Position numbers and translations under genes: made by a program. Positions 1 to 6,945 of a DNA stretch of 12,617 bases are shown here, one piece after another; position 1 is the stretch's first letter; each line of letters starts with the position of its first letter. The notes under the pieces were generated by a model. That model did not search any database and was not told the origin of the DNA. It saw nothing but the letters and a program-made list of their open reading frames with translations. This stretch comes from SFEL01 sp963640685 (GTDB lineage: Bacteria > Bacillota > Clostridia > Christensenellales > CAG-138). Location of the stretch: the NCBI GenBank assembly GCA_963640685.1, contig CAVIAA010000036.1:1-12617 (forward strand), in the 5' to 3' direction.

Positions 1-126
1 GTGGCAATCGCCAACGCCGCCTGCCAGGTAGCAATCGAGATACCTAAGACCGGTGATGCCTCCGTCATCGCCTACGCCGTAATGGCTCTCGTAGCCGCTG
101 CCGGCGCAATGGGTCTGAAGAAGTAA
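1..126 (+). CDS. Surface-protein family copy 1, 3' end only (IPKTG-anchored)
   Basis: This is an open frame running in from the left edge and ending at TAA 124-126. The 41 visible residues hold IPKTGD, a hydrophobic stretch rich in Ala and Val, and a terminal LKK. That is the layout of an LPXTG-like sortase sorting signal with Ile in the first position, though the positive tail is only two lysines. All 126 bases are identical to 7865-7990, the end of copy 2, and bases 31-126 are identical to the end of copy 3 on the other strand. It is therefore a third paralogue whose body lies outside the window. By analogy with copies 2 and 3 the whole protein should be about 350 residues, secreted and wall- or membrane-anchored. 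Its binding partner or role cannot be read from the sequence, and no sortase gene is in the window. Confidence 0.8.
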   Translation: MAIANAACQVAIEIPKTGDASVIAYAVMALVAAAGAMGLKK

Positions 127-146
127 CTCAAAAGAAAAAGCACAAT

Positions 147-165
147 GGGGCGGCCTCGCCGCCCC
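147..165. other. Strong GC hairpin after copy 1 stop
   Basis: GGGGCGGC, CTC loop, GCCGCCCC: an 8-bp perfect stem 21 bases after the stop codon and before the terminator. It has no T-tract, so it is not itself an intrinsic terminator. It may protect the mRNA 3' end. The identical hairpin follows copy 3. Confidence 0.6.
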
Positions 166-197
166 ACAAGCTATGCTTCCACATGGGCTTGGCACAG

Positions 198-223
198 AAG
201 GGCTCCTCAACGAGGGGCTTTTT
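198..223 (+). terminator. Intrinsic terminator of copy 1
   Basis: A GCTCCTC/GAGGGGC stem (one G-U pair) has an AAC loop, is extended by AAGG/TTTT pairing, and ends in five T residues. It lies about 70 bases after the copy 1 stop and is part of the repeat shared with copy 3. Confidence 0.7.
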
Positions 224-246
224 CTAATATATTTGAGAAAAAGCAA

Positions 247-329
247 GAAAAAACCGCCCCGGCGTTGACAGGCCGAGGCGGGGGGTATAATAGCGGCGGT
301 GAATGTAAAAGACTTTATGGTGTCGCTCG
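247..329 (+). promoter_or_regulatory. Decayed copy of a promoter-in-terminator element
   Basis: TTGACA at 265-270 and TATAAT at 286-291 form a promoter-like pair, but the spacer is only 15 bp. The -35 box lies in the loop of an imperfect CCGCCCCGG/CCGAGGCGG hairpin that, read on the minus strand, ends in a run of T (247-252 on + is A-rich) and so looks like a terminator for leftward transcription. The element matches 10552-10597. Bases 298-329, just after the -10 box, match 10691-10720, so about 90 bases present in the right-hand copy are missing here. No gene is seen directly after it. Confidence 0.5.
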
Positions 330-364
330 TTCAATTCTATAATAAGCGGCTTTGTTATTCCTTT

Positions 365-398
365 CCCCTACTTTTTTACCCAAAAGAATGGGGAAAAA
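365..398 (-). repeat. Short relic of the surface-protein leader (inverted)
   Basis: Bases 365-382 are the exact reverse complement of 6814-6831 in the copy 2 leader (18 bp), and 387-398 are the reverse complement of 6778-6789 (12 bp, TTTTTCCCCATT). The order is kept but the spacing differs. The match is short and low in complexity, so homology is likely but not certain. Nothing follows it on the minus strand that could be a gene of the family. Confidence 0.4.
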
Positions 399-401
399 GC
401 C

Positions 402-430
402 TTGACACAGATTTATTCATTGCGTATAAT
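402..430 (+). promoter_or_regulatory. Consensus sigma-A promoter for the lipoprotein gene
   Basis: TTGACA at 402-407 and TATAAT at 425-430 are separated by a 17-bp spacer, both hexamers perfect. Transcription should start near 437, giving a ~42-base leader before the ATG at 479. The AAGGAG at 461-466 is the ribosome site, with a rather long 12-base spacing. Confidence 0.85.
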
Positions 431-478
431 TCGCTCGAAAAGAAGGCTATATGCCGATGAAAGGAGAATTTAAGTATA

Positions 479-1042
479 ATGAAAAAGAAGATCATTTCGA
501 TTTTGGCGTTGATGACTGTCGGTATGATGATATTTGCAGGGTGCAGCTCTTCTGAAGTGAAGGAAGACCAGAGCAGCGAAGCCGCCGCAGCGACAGAGCA
601 GGAGCAGCTTGCAAACCCCTGGACGCAGTCCGACGAGCAGGGCGTATTGGAGGCGACAGGCTTTGATATTGCAGCACCCGAGGGCGCTTCCGATGTTTCA
701 TACAGCTATATGGCGGAAGGCAAAATGGCGCAGATGACCTATGTTCTGGACGAGATAAACTGGACATACAGGATTCAGCTGGCGGACGCCCTGAGCGATA
801 TCTCCGGCATGGCATACGAATGGACAGGCAAGGAAGAAGGGACAGTTTCAGACAGGGAAGCGATGTATTATGCATATTCCGCACCGGAGGACGGAACGGA
901 GAACGATATACAGGTAGTGAACTGGTATGACGCGGTTACAGGCGTAGCATATTCCCTCTCCGCCTCTGCAAAGGATCTGGACGGAATGGATATACAGGCG
1001 TATGCGGAAAGCCTGTATGCCCCGCTTCAGGGCGATGCATGA
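479..1042 (+). CDS. Predicted secreted lipoprotein of unknown function
   Basis: The 187-residue product begins MKKKIISILALM and has a lipobox IFAGC with Cys22, so it should be lipid-modified and held on the outer face of the membrane. An acidic, low-complexity Ser/Ala/Glu linker (about 24-45) precedes a folded region of about 140 residues containing a segment GFDIAAPEGASDVSYSYM and several aromatic strands. The folded part loosely recalls small DUF4367-like extracytoplasmic domains, but I do not recognise it firmly. The start is fixed by the upstream AAGGAG and consensus promoter. The C69 peptidase gene follows 74 bases downstream on the same strand with no convincing terminator between, so the two may be cotranscribed and act together outside the cell. 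No enzyme motif is visible, so no function is assigned. Confidence 0.85.
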   Translation: MKKKIISILALMTVGMMIFAGCSSSEVKEDQSSEAAAATEQEQLANPWTQSDEQGVLEATGFDIAAPEGASDVSYSYMAEGKMAQMTYVLDEINWTYRIQLADALSDISGMAYEWTGKEEGTVSDREAMYYAYSAPEDGTENDIQVVNWYDAVTGVAYSLSASAKDLDGMDIQAYAESLYAPLQGDA

Positions 1043-1116
1043 TGAAAAAGCCTGATACATTGGGCTTTTGCCAGCGATAAAAACCGACTTGACGACTTGA
1101 AAGGAAACAGCGAAAT

Positions 1117-2838
1117 ATGAAAAAAAGCAGCAAGCTCCTTGGGGCGGCGTGCTCTGCCGCCCTGGCGCTGACGGCAATATTCGCCGGTGGTGCTCAGGCC
1201 AATGCCTGCACTGCGGTATATGTGGGCTCAGAGGCAAGCGAGGACGGCACGGTAATCATGGCAAAATCCAACGATTATCAGGATGTTTGGGCAAATTATG
1301 TGACGATCACGGAGCGAGTTGAAAACAAGCCCGGGAGAACGATGCCGGTCGATAACGACAAAACGGTGTTCGCACCCCTTCCGGATACGACCTACCGCTA
1401 CACCTCCACGCCGTGGATGGAAAGCGCAACAGCCGCAAACGGGCTTGGGAGCGATGCGACGGTATGCACAAACGAATACGGCGTTGCGATGATAATGTCG
1501 ATCACGTCGTTTTCAAACGCAGCTGCGCTGGAGGCCGACCCCCTTGTAGAGCACGGCCTGTCCGAGTTTACGGCAGTTGACCTCGTTACCTGCCAGAGCG
1601 CAACGGCGAGAGAGGGCGTTGAGGTGCTGCTGTCCCTTATCGATACCTACGGCAGCAGCGAGGTCAATATCGCGCTCATCGCCGACCAGAAGGAGGCGTG
1701 GTACATTGAGATGTACAGCGGTCATCAGTATGCAGCTGTAAAGCTGCCCGACGACAAGGTCTGCGCCTTCGGAAACGAGTTTTCGCTTGAATATGTATCG
1801 GATTACGGTGACTGCATACTCTCCAAGGAGCTTGAGAGCCTTGCAAAGGACAAGGGCTTTGCGGTATACGGCGAAAACGGCGAGCTCAACCTGCTGGCCA
1901 CCTACTCCGGCGACGAGGTAGTTACAAACTATTCCCACATGAGAACGTGGATAGCGCATCAGCTCATGGCTCCCTCCGCCTACGGCGATTATGATAAGAG
2001 TGCGCTCTATCCCCTGTGCTTTGCGCCCGACGAAAAGGTCTCGCTGCTCGACGTTATGGAGATCATGCGCAACCGCTATGAGGGCACGGAATACAGCCCC
2101 GATGAAACAGGCCGCACTGATATGCGCGTTATCGGAACGGACACCGCGCTGAGCGTGCATATTGCGCAGATATACCCCGATCTGCCCGCGGACATGTCCT
2201 GCGTGACATGGGAGAGCACGGGTCCTGCGCTGTACGGCGTATTCGTTCCCGTATCAAACGCCGCAACGAGCATAAGCGCTCCCTACGCCCGCAGCCAGAC
2301 CGCCGACGAGGCCGGCATATTCGACACGCAGCTTTACCCCTACTACCGCTTCAAGGAGCTCAACACCCTCGGCGTTGAGAAAAACGCATATAAGATCTAC
2401 GGCCAGCCCGTGCGCGCATACTGGCATCAGGCGGAGACGCTCATGACCGGGAGCATGCAGACCGTGCTTGCCACTGCCGCCTCTCTCGGCGACAGCGCGG
2501 CGGCAAAGCAGTACATAACAGATTACTGCAACTCGGTGCAGGAGCAGGCCTTCAACGATGCAGGTCAGCTTCTCAACGACGTTCGCTGGTACATGAGCAA
2601 AAACAGCAACACCATGAAAAACGGCAGGAATCCGGAGACGCACGAGGTCATTGACGAGCTCAAGCCGGTCGACCCCCTTACCGTAAAGCTGGACGCCTCC
2701 GCCTACGGCACGCTGCCCGATATTCCGGAAAGCAGCGCCGAACCGGCACCGGCCAGGACTGCCCTCATCGCCGCAGCGGCGGTGCTCGCCATAGCGGCGG
2801 TCGTTGTCGCAGCGAAAAGGCGCAGCTCGGCCAAGTAA
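1117..2838 (+). CDS. C69-family dipeptidase, secreted and membrane-tethered
   Basis: The 573-residue product matches family C69 (PepD-like, N-terminal-nucleophile) dipeptidases. Residues 1-30 are a signal peptide ending AQANA. Cys31 follows immediately in CTAVYVGSEASEDGT, and the family's conserved K-S-N-D stretch comes next (AKSNDYQD). In this family the nucleophile is the Cys freed by N-terminal processing; here ordinary signal peptidase cleavage after Ala30 would expose it directly. The long body includes the family's NEYGVAM segment. The C-terminus (about 547-566) is a single hydrophobic Ala/Val helix followed by KRRSSAK, a stop-transfer anchor, so the enzyme should face outward. Likely substrates are dipeptides or peptide fragments, perhaps of wall origin; specificity cannot be read from sequence. 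AAAGGA lies upstream of the ATG with workable spacing. It is probably cotranscribed with the lipoprotein gene. Confidence 0.85.
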   Translation: MKKSSKLLGAACSAALALTAIFAGGAQANACTAVYVGSEASEDGTVIMAKSNDYQDVWANYVTITERVENKPGRTMPVDNDKTVFAPLPDTTYRYTSTPWMESATAANGLGSDATVCTNEYGVAMIMSITSFSNAAALEADPLVEHGLSEFTAVDLVTCQSATAREGVEVLLSLIDTYGSSEVNIALIADQKEAWYIEMYSGHQYAAVKLPDDKVCAFGNEFSLEYVSDYGDCILSKELESLAKDKGFAVYGENGELNLLATYSGDEVVTNYSHMRTWIAHQLMAPSAYGDYDKSALYPLCFAPDEKVSLLDVMEIMRNRYEGTEYSPDETGRTDMRVIGTDTALSVHIAQIYPDLPADMSCVTWESTGPALYGVFVPVSNAATSISAPYARSQTADEAGIFDTQLYPYYRFKELNTLGVEKNAYKIYGQPVRAYWHQAETLMTGSMQTVLATAASLGDSAAAKQYITDYCNSVQEQAFNDAGQLLNDVRWYMSKNSNTMKNGRNPETHEVIDELKPVDPLTVKLDASAYGTLPDIPESSAEPAPARTALIAAAAVLAIAAVVVAAKRRSSAK

Positions 2839-2870
2839 GCGAGTATAAACAATGACGATATGATCAACGG

Positions 2871-2903
2871 CGGCAGCCCCTTATACGGGAGGCTGCCGTT
2901 TTT
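2871..2903 (+). terminator. Intrinsic terminator after the C69 dipeptidase
   Basis: An 8-bp perfect stem CGGCAGCC/GGCTGCCG has a 12-base loop and is followed by five T. It lies 32 bases after the stop codon and separates this unit from the epimerase gene. Confidence 0.85.
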
Positions 2904-2913
2904 CATATTTTGG

Positions 2914-2942
2914 TGGAAAAAAAGCCAATTTTCTGCTATTAT
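2914..2942 (+). promoter_or_regulatory. Probable promoter for the aldose 1-epimerase gene
   Basis: TATTAT at 2937-2942 is preceded by TGC, giving an extended -10 (TGnTATTAT). A weak -35 TGGAAA is at 2914-2919 with 17-bp spacing. It sits between the upstream terminator and the ATG at 2977. Confidence 0.55.
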
Positions 2943-2976
2943 CTGGTTAAAGAGCAGTTCTACGGAGGTAAAGCGC

Positions 2977-4041
2977 ATGTCTATTTCGGTGGAAAAATTC
3001 GGCAGGTTGTCAAGCAGAAGAGAGCAGCACCTGATAACGATCAAGGAGGACGGTATCGAAGCGTCGTTTACCGAGCTCGGTGCGTCGCTGGTTTCGCTGA
3101 AGGTGCCGGACAGAGAAGGAAAAATGACGGACATCGTGATGGGGTATTCCTCGGCAGGGGAATACGAGGCGGACAAAAACTGCATGGGCGCTGTTTGCGG
3201 AAGGTTTGCGGGAAGGCTCAGCGGCTCGGAAATAACGGTCGGCGGCAGAAGCTATAAGCTGGACAAAAACGCAAGAGCCTGTACGCTGCACGGAGGGCAC
3301 AAGGGCTTTCAAAAGAGGGAATGGGGCTTTGAGAAGGGCGGACCGTCCTCGGTCGCTTTTTCGCTCGTTTCGGAGGATGGGGACATGGGCTTCCCGGGGG
3401 AGCTGTATGTGGTGGTCATATACTCGCTGTTCCCGGGTTCGGTGCCGGTGCTGGATATATTTTACTCTGCCTATTCGGACTGTGACACGGTCGTAAACCT
3501 TACCAACCACAGCTACTTTAACCTCTCCGGGCACGACAGCGGAGATCAGCACCAGCAGCTTTTTGTGAACGCAGACTTTTATAACCCGCTTGGAAAATAC
3601 ATGCTGCCAACGGGGGAAATACGCTCGGTAAAGGGAACGCCGCTGGATTTTACAACGATAAAGGACGTAGCGAGCTGCGCAGAGTCGGACGATGAGCAGA
3701 TAAGGCTTGCGGGAGGGCTGGATCACTGCTTTTTGCTCAACAGGGACGACAGGGAGATGCTTGCGCCTGCGGGGCGGCTCTTCAGCCCGAAAACCGGCAT
3801 AACGATGGACCCGCTCACGACCTCGCCCGCAATGACGGTATACACGGCAAACGGCCTTTCGGCAGCGCCGGGCAAGGGCGGCGCGGTGTATTCGCCCCGA
3901 GGGGCTGTGTGCATGGAGTGCCAGATACCGCCGGATTCCATGAGGCATACGCATTTCCCAAGCCCGTATCTCAGGGGATCAAATAAGTTCACCGCCCAAA
4001 CATCGTTTATTTTCAATGCATTCCGCGACTCTAAGGAATAA
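2977..4041 (+). CDS. galM: Aldose 1-epimerase (mutarotase)
   Basis: The 354-residue cytoplasmic enzyme interconverts alpha and beta anomers of aldoses such as glucose and galactose, the entry step to the Leloir pathway. Family landmarks are in order: LHGG with His105, NHSYFNL with the catalytic-type His178, GLDH with Asp249, and the late glutamate segment CMECQIPPD with Glu314 as the expected general base. The length is normal for the family. The frame is open further upstream to 2860, but that extension would run through the terminator and promoter. ATG 2977 has GGAGG eight bases before it and is the chosen start. The gene stands alone, with no galactokinase or transporter beside it, so the symbol reflects family and not a proven galactose role. 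Confidence 0.88.
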   Translation: MSISVEKFGRLSSRREQHLITIKEDGIEASFTELGASLVSLKVPDREGKMTDIVMGYSSAGEYEADKNCMGAVCGRFAGRLSGSEITVGGRSYKLDKNARACTLHGGHKGFQKREWGFEKGGPSSVAFSLVSEDGDMGFPGELYVVVIYSLFPGSVPVLDIFYSAYSDCDTVVNLTNHSYFNLSGHDSGDQHQQLFVNADFYNPLGKYMLPTGEIRSVKGTPLDFTTIKDVASCAESDDEQIRLAGGLDHCFLLNRDDREMLAPAGRLFSPKTGITMDPLTTSPAMTVYTANGLSAAPGKGGAVYSPRGAVCMECQIPPDSMRHTHFPSPYLRGSNKFTAQTSFIFNAFRDSKE

Positions 4042-4061
4042 TAATTATATCCCATATTCCT

Positions 4062-4090
4062 TTGACATCTGCTGACGGCTGGGGTATGAT
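4062..4090 (+). promoter_or_regulatory. Sigma-A promoter for nfnAB
   Basis: TTGACA at 4062-4067 and TATGAT at 4085-4090 have a 17-bp spacer. The predicted start near 4097 gives a leader of about 65 bases. Confidence 0.85.
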
Positions 4091-4161
4091 ATAGTCGTGT
4101 ATTGTTATGTATGTAGTTATCCTATGGTCGATTAAATTTTAAAAGGAGAAATGTGCGGCTT

Positions 4162-5010
4162 ATGTACAAAATAGTCAGAAAAGAACGTCTGCACGATACG
4201 GTATCCCTGATCGAGGTCGAAGCTCCGTACGTTGCAAGAAAGGCACTGCCCGGGCAGTTCATAGTGCTTCGCATAGATGAGCAGGGCGAGCGTATACCGC
4301 TCACCATAGCGGACTACGACCGCGAAAAGGGCACCGCAACGGTGATATTCCAGAAGGTCGGCGCAACGACAAAGCGGCTGGACACCCTCAACGAGGGAGA
4401 TTACCTCATGGACTTTGCAGGCCCGCTCGGCAAGGCAAGCGAGCTGGATCACCTCAAGGGTAAGAAGGTTGCCGTTGTTGGCGGCGGCCTCGGCGTTGCA
4501 ATAGCGTACCCGCAGGCAAAGGCGCTCTGCGCCATCGGCGCGGATGTTGACGCGATAATCGGCTTCCGCAGCACCAGCCTGTATATACTGACAGAGGAAT
4601 TTGGGAAGGCCTGCAACAACCTGTTTATCATGACCGACGACGGCTCAAACGGGCACAAGGGCTTTGTTACAACCGCGCTTGAGGAGCAGCTAAAGGCCGG
4701 CGTTCGCTATGATGAAGTGTTCGTGCTTGGGCCAATGCCCATGATGCGCGCGGTTTGCAACCTTACAAAGGAATACGGCGTAAAGACCACCGTTTCCATG
4801 AACACCATAATGATAGACGGCACCGGAATGTGCGGCGGATGCCGGCTTACCGTAAACGGCGAAACCAAGTTTGCCTGCGTTGACGGGCCGGACTTTGACG
4901 GTCACCTCGTTGACTTTGACGAGGCGATAATGCGCAGCCGTATGTACAAGGCGGAGGAGAAGCTATCCGACGAAAAGCACTTCTGCAATCTCACTGGAGG
5001 TGAAAGATAA
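4162..5010 (+). CDS. nfnA: NADH-dependent ferredoxin:NADP+ oxidoreductase, small subunit
   Basis: The 282-residue protein is of the ferredoxin-reductase-like FAD/NAD/2Fe-2S family. RIPLTIAD (44-51) is the FAD-binding segment, VAVVGGGLGVA (103-113) the nucleotide-binding loop, and the C-terminal IDGTGMCGGC...FACVDGP holds Asp219, Cys224, Cys227 and Cys239, the expected [2Fe-2S] ligands in NfnA. With NfnB it makes the cytoplasmic electron-bifurcating transhydrogenase that couples NADH, reduced ferredoxin and NADP+. Starts are ambiguous: GTG 4153 is only 4 bases from AGGAG, while ATG 4162 (MYKIV) is 13 bases away but matches how family members usually begin; I prefer ATG 4162. Its stop overlaps the nfnB start in TAATG. 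An alternative name for such pairs is a glutamate-synthase-like or dihydroorotate/sulfide dehydrogenase FAD subunit. The lack of a glutamate synthase large subunit nearby favours Nfn. Confidence 0.85.
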   Translation: MYKIVRKERLHDTVSLIEVEAPYVARKALPGQFIVLRIDEQGERIPLTIADYDREKGTATVIFQKVGATTKRLDTLNEGDYLMDFAGPLGKASELDHLKGKKVAVVGGGLGVAIAYPQAKALCAIGADVDAIIGFRSTSLYILTEEFGKACNNLFIMTDDGSNGHKGFVTTALEEQLKAGVRYDEVFVLGPMPMMRAVCNLTKEYGVKTTVSMNTIMIDGTGMCGGCRLTVNGETKFACVDGPDFDGHLVDFDEAIMRSRMYKAEEKLSDEKHFCNLTGGER

Positions 5011-6404
5011 TGCCCAACATGACGCTTACAAAGACCCCCGCAATAGAGCAGGATCCCAACGTTCGCAACAAGAACTTTGAAGAGGTATCCCACGGCTACG
5101 ACGAGGAGCGCGCGCTGAACGAGGCCGCCCGCTGCCTTAACTGCAAGAATATGCCCTGCGTTTCCGGCTGCCCGGTGAACGTTCATATCCCCGCCTTTAT
5201 CGCAAAGATCGCTGAGCGGGACTATGACGGTGCATACGCCATAATCAAATCCACCAGCAACCTGCCGGCGATCTGCGGCCGCGTTTGCCCTCAGGAGACC
5301 CAGTGCGAGAGCAAGTGCGTTCGCGGAATAAAGGGCGAGCCTGTCGGCATCGGCCGGCTGGAGCGCTTTGCCGCCGATCAGGCAATGAAGAAGGGCGCTG
5401 CCCCCGCCGAAAAGCCCGCCCAGAACGGCAAAAAGGTCGCCGTTATCGGCTCCGGCCCCGCCGGCCTTACCTGCGCGGGCGACCTTGCAAAGCTCGGCTA
5501 CGAGGTTCACGTTTTTGAAGCGCTGCACACCCCCGGCGGCGTTCTGGTATACGGCATACCCGAGTTCCGTCTGCCCAAGGCACTTGTTCGCGAGGAGATT
5601 AAGAGCGTTGAGGCGCTCGGCGTAAAAATTGAGACCAACGTCGTTATCGGCCGGTCCATAAGCCTTGACGAGCTGATGGAGGACGAGGGCTTTGACGCCG
5701 TTTTCGTTGGCAGCGGCGCAGGTCTGCCCAACTTCCAGAAGATACCCGGCGAGAACCTCTGCGGTGTATACTCCGCAAACGAGTTCCTCACCCGAATCAA
5801 CCTGATGAAGGCGTATAAGTTCCCCGAGACGGATACCCCGATTCGCGTTGGCAAGAGCGCTGCCATAATCGGCGGCGGCAACGTTGCAATGGACGCCGCC
5901 CGCTGCGCAAAGCGCCTCGGCGCCGAGAACGTATACATCATTTACCGCAGGAGCGAGGCCGAAATGCCCGCCCGAATCGAGGAGGTTCACCACGCCAAGG
6001 AGGAGGGCATCATCTTTAAGGTGCTCAACAATCCCCTCCGCATAAACGGCGACGAAAACGGCAACGTCGTTTCGATGGAGTGCATCGAGATGGAGCTCGG
6101 CGAGCCCGATGCTTCCGGCCGCCGCAGGCCGATGCCCAAGGAGGGCAGCGAGTTTACCCTCGCCGTCGATACCGTCATCGTCGCAATCGGCAACAGCCCC
6201 AACCCGCTCATCAAGAACACCACCCCCGGCCTCGTCGTTGGCCGCAAGGGCGAGATAACTGCCGACCCCGAGACCGGCGCAACCTCCAAGCCCGGCGTTT
6301 TCGCCGGCGGAGATGCCGTTACCGGCGCAGCTACCGTTATCCTCGCCATGGGCGCCGGCAAAAAGGCCGCCGCCGCTATCGATGAGTACCTTAAGAATAA
6401 GTAA
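5010..6404 (+). CDS. nfnB: NADH-dependent ferredoxin:NADP+ oxidoreductase, large subunit
   Basis: The 464-residue protein belongs to the GltD-like family. Two Cys clusters near the N-terminus (Cys42, 45, 50, 54 and Cys89, 93, 99, 103) fit two [4Fe-4S] centres. VAVIGSGPAGLT (143-154) is the FAD Rossmann loop and IIGGGNVAMDAA (286-297) the NAD(P)H loop. Near the C-terminus, FAGGDAVTGAATV completes the FAD site. In NfnAB this subunit carries the bifurcating FAD and the NADPH site. The ATG overlaps the nfnA stop by one base, and GGAGG lies eight bases before it, so translation is coupled and subunit ratio should be even. Stand-alone GltD-type glutamate synthase small subunits look similar, but the tight pairing with an NfnA-type protein makes Nfn the better call. 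The unit ends at the terminator at 6417. Confidence 0.88.
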   Translation: MPNMTLTKTPAIEQDPNVRNKNFEEVSHGYDEERALNEAARCLNCKNMPCVSGCPVNVHIPAFIAKIAERDYDGAYAIIKSTSNLPAICGRVCPQETQCESKCVRGIKGEPVGIGRLERFAADQAMKKGAAPAEKPAQNGKKVAVIGSGPAGLTCAGDLAKLGYEVHVFEALHTPGGVLVYGIPEFRLPKALVREEIKSVEALGVKIETNVVIGRSISLDELMEDEGFDAVFVGSGAGLPNFQKIPGENLCGVYSANEFLTRINLMKAYKFPETDTPIRVGKSAAIIGGGNVAMDAARCAKRLGAENVYIIYRRSEAEMPARIEEVHHAKEEGIIFKVLNNPLRINGDENGNVVSMECIEMELGEPDASGRRRPMPKEGSEFTLAVDTVIVAIGNSPNPLIKNTTPGLVVGRKGEITADPETGATSKPGVFAGGDAVTGAATVILAMGAGKKAAAAIDEYLKNK

Positions 6405-6416
6405 AATCAGCTTCAC

Positions 6417-6445
6417 ACCGCCCCTTTTCTGGGGCGGTTTTTTTG
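6417..6445 (+). terminator. Intrinsic terminator of nfnAB
   Basis: An ACCGCCCC/GGGGCGGT stem of 8 bp with a TTTTCT loop is followed by seven T, 12 bases after the nfnB stop. Confidence 0.95.
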
Positions 6446-6525
6446 TTTGCATCAAAAAATGCTTAATATCAGGGTTTTTTTGGCATATCACAATTTATTA
6501 ACCAATTATTACGGATTTAATCGAA

Positions 6526-6553
6526 TTGTAATAAATAAAGCCGATAGTATGGT
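6526..6553 (+). promoter_or_regulatory. Possible promoter for surface-protein copy 2
   Basis: TTGTAA at 6526-6531 and TATGGT at 6548-6553 have a 16-bp spacer, each 4 of 6 to consensus. It is the best pair I find between the nfnB terminator and copy 2, but it is weak. Other AT-rich hexamers nearby (for example TATTAT soon after) could serve instead. Confidence 0.3.
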
Positions 6554-6880
6554 GGTATACCTTATTATTTAAGCTTGCTAACTTTGCGCTTTTTCTGTCA
6601 AGCTCGCAATGGGGAAATTTTTCCCGGTGGAAAACCCCACCTTTCCCACCAGTTTATCCCCACTTTTTCCCCATTTTTGACCCGAAATGCACTTTTCTGC
6701 TTTGTTTAATTTTTTCATGCTGCTCTCGCGCCCCACTTTTCGCTCGAAAACGGGGTGCTTTTAGTCAAAAATCATAATTTTTCCCCATTCAACCCTGTTT
6801 TTTCGCTTTTTTCTGGGTAAAAAAGTAGGGGTTTTCCCCTGCTCACTTGCAAGAAAAAATTATTGAAAGGGATTAAGAAA
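6554..6880 (+). promoter_or_regulatory. Long pyrimidine-rich leader of copy 2
   Basis: About 330 bases without a gene. The stretch is rich in T and C with repeated blocks of the type TTTTTCCCCATT (around 6666-6677 and 6778-6789). AATGGGGAAA near 6608 could pair with the TTTCCCCATT near 6668, giving a long-range stem. Further on are the terminator-like hairpin at 6728-6762, the GGGGTTTTCCCC hairpin at 6828-6839, the 8-base palindrome CTTGCAAG, and the ribosome site GAAAGGG (6865-6871). The last 54 or so bases are shared with copies 3 and 4. No known riboswitch class is recognised. Confidence 0.5.
6728..6762 (+). terminator. Terminator-like hairpin inside the copy 2 leader
   Basis: GCGCCCC pairs with GGGGTGC (7 bp, one G-U), and an inner TTTTC/GAAAA stem with loop GCTC lies within it. 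Four T follow. It is about 120 bases before the copy 2 ATG and well past the real nfnB terminator, so it would act on the leader of copy 2, as an attenuator. Confidence 0.5.
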
Positions 6881-6945
6881 ATGAAGAAGATTTTTGCAAT
6901 CGCTCTGGCTCTGGTCATGGTTCTCTCCATGGCTTCCGCCTTTGC
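6820..6945 (+). repeat. Family 5' repeat, copy 2 instance
   Basis: 6820-6874 is identical to 12563-12617 (55 bp). 6827-6945 matches the reverse complement of 11981-12099 over 119 bp with one mismatch (C at 6925, T in copy 3, synonymous). The block covers the hairpin, ribosome site, start codon and nearly all of the signal-peptide coding region, and ends where the proteins diverge. Confidence 0.9.

Larger units (their letters stand above)
31..229 (+). repeat. 199-bp inverted repeat, left arm (3' end and flank of copy 1)
   Basis: Bases 31-229 are the exact reverse complement of 10896-11094, with no mismatch found on direct comparison. The repeat covers the last 96 coding bases of copy 1, the stop codon and 103 bases of 3' flank including its terminator. 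Identity ends sharply at 229/230. The arms face each other across about 10.7 kb. Confidence 0.9.

Noticed and set aside
300..464. + strand frame starting VNVKDF after the decayed promoter
   Set aside because: The matching bases in the right-hand copy (10691-10720) differ at sites that are synonymous in the opposite, 32-codon frame but include a Met/Ile change here. There is no ribosome site, and the frame runs through the lipoprotein promoter.
1043..1116. Separate promoter or terminator between the lipoprotein and C69 genes
   Set aside because: TTGACG near 1089 has no -10 at proper distance before the ATG, and the AAAAGCC/GGCTTTT repeat lacks a T-tract and has a wide loop.
2860..2976. 39-residue N-terminal extension of the aldose epimerase
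   Set aside because: It would translate through an intrinsic terminator and the promoter. The GGAGG-backed ATG at 2977 gives a normal-length enzyme.
4033..4062. AAGGAATA/TATTCCTT inverted repeat at the galM stop as terminator
   Set aside because: The stem is AT-rich with a 14-base loop and no T-tract beyond three bases, and it runs into the -35 box of nfnAB. Too weak to call.
4902..6491. Long open frame of 529 codons on the minus strand opposite nfnB
   Set aside because: It is the antisense shadow of a clearly recognised gene with GC-rich third positions. It has low-complexity Ala/Gly/Leu composition and no ribosome site.
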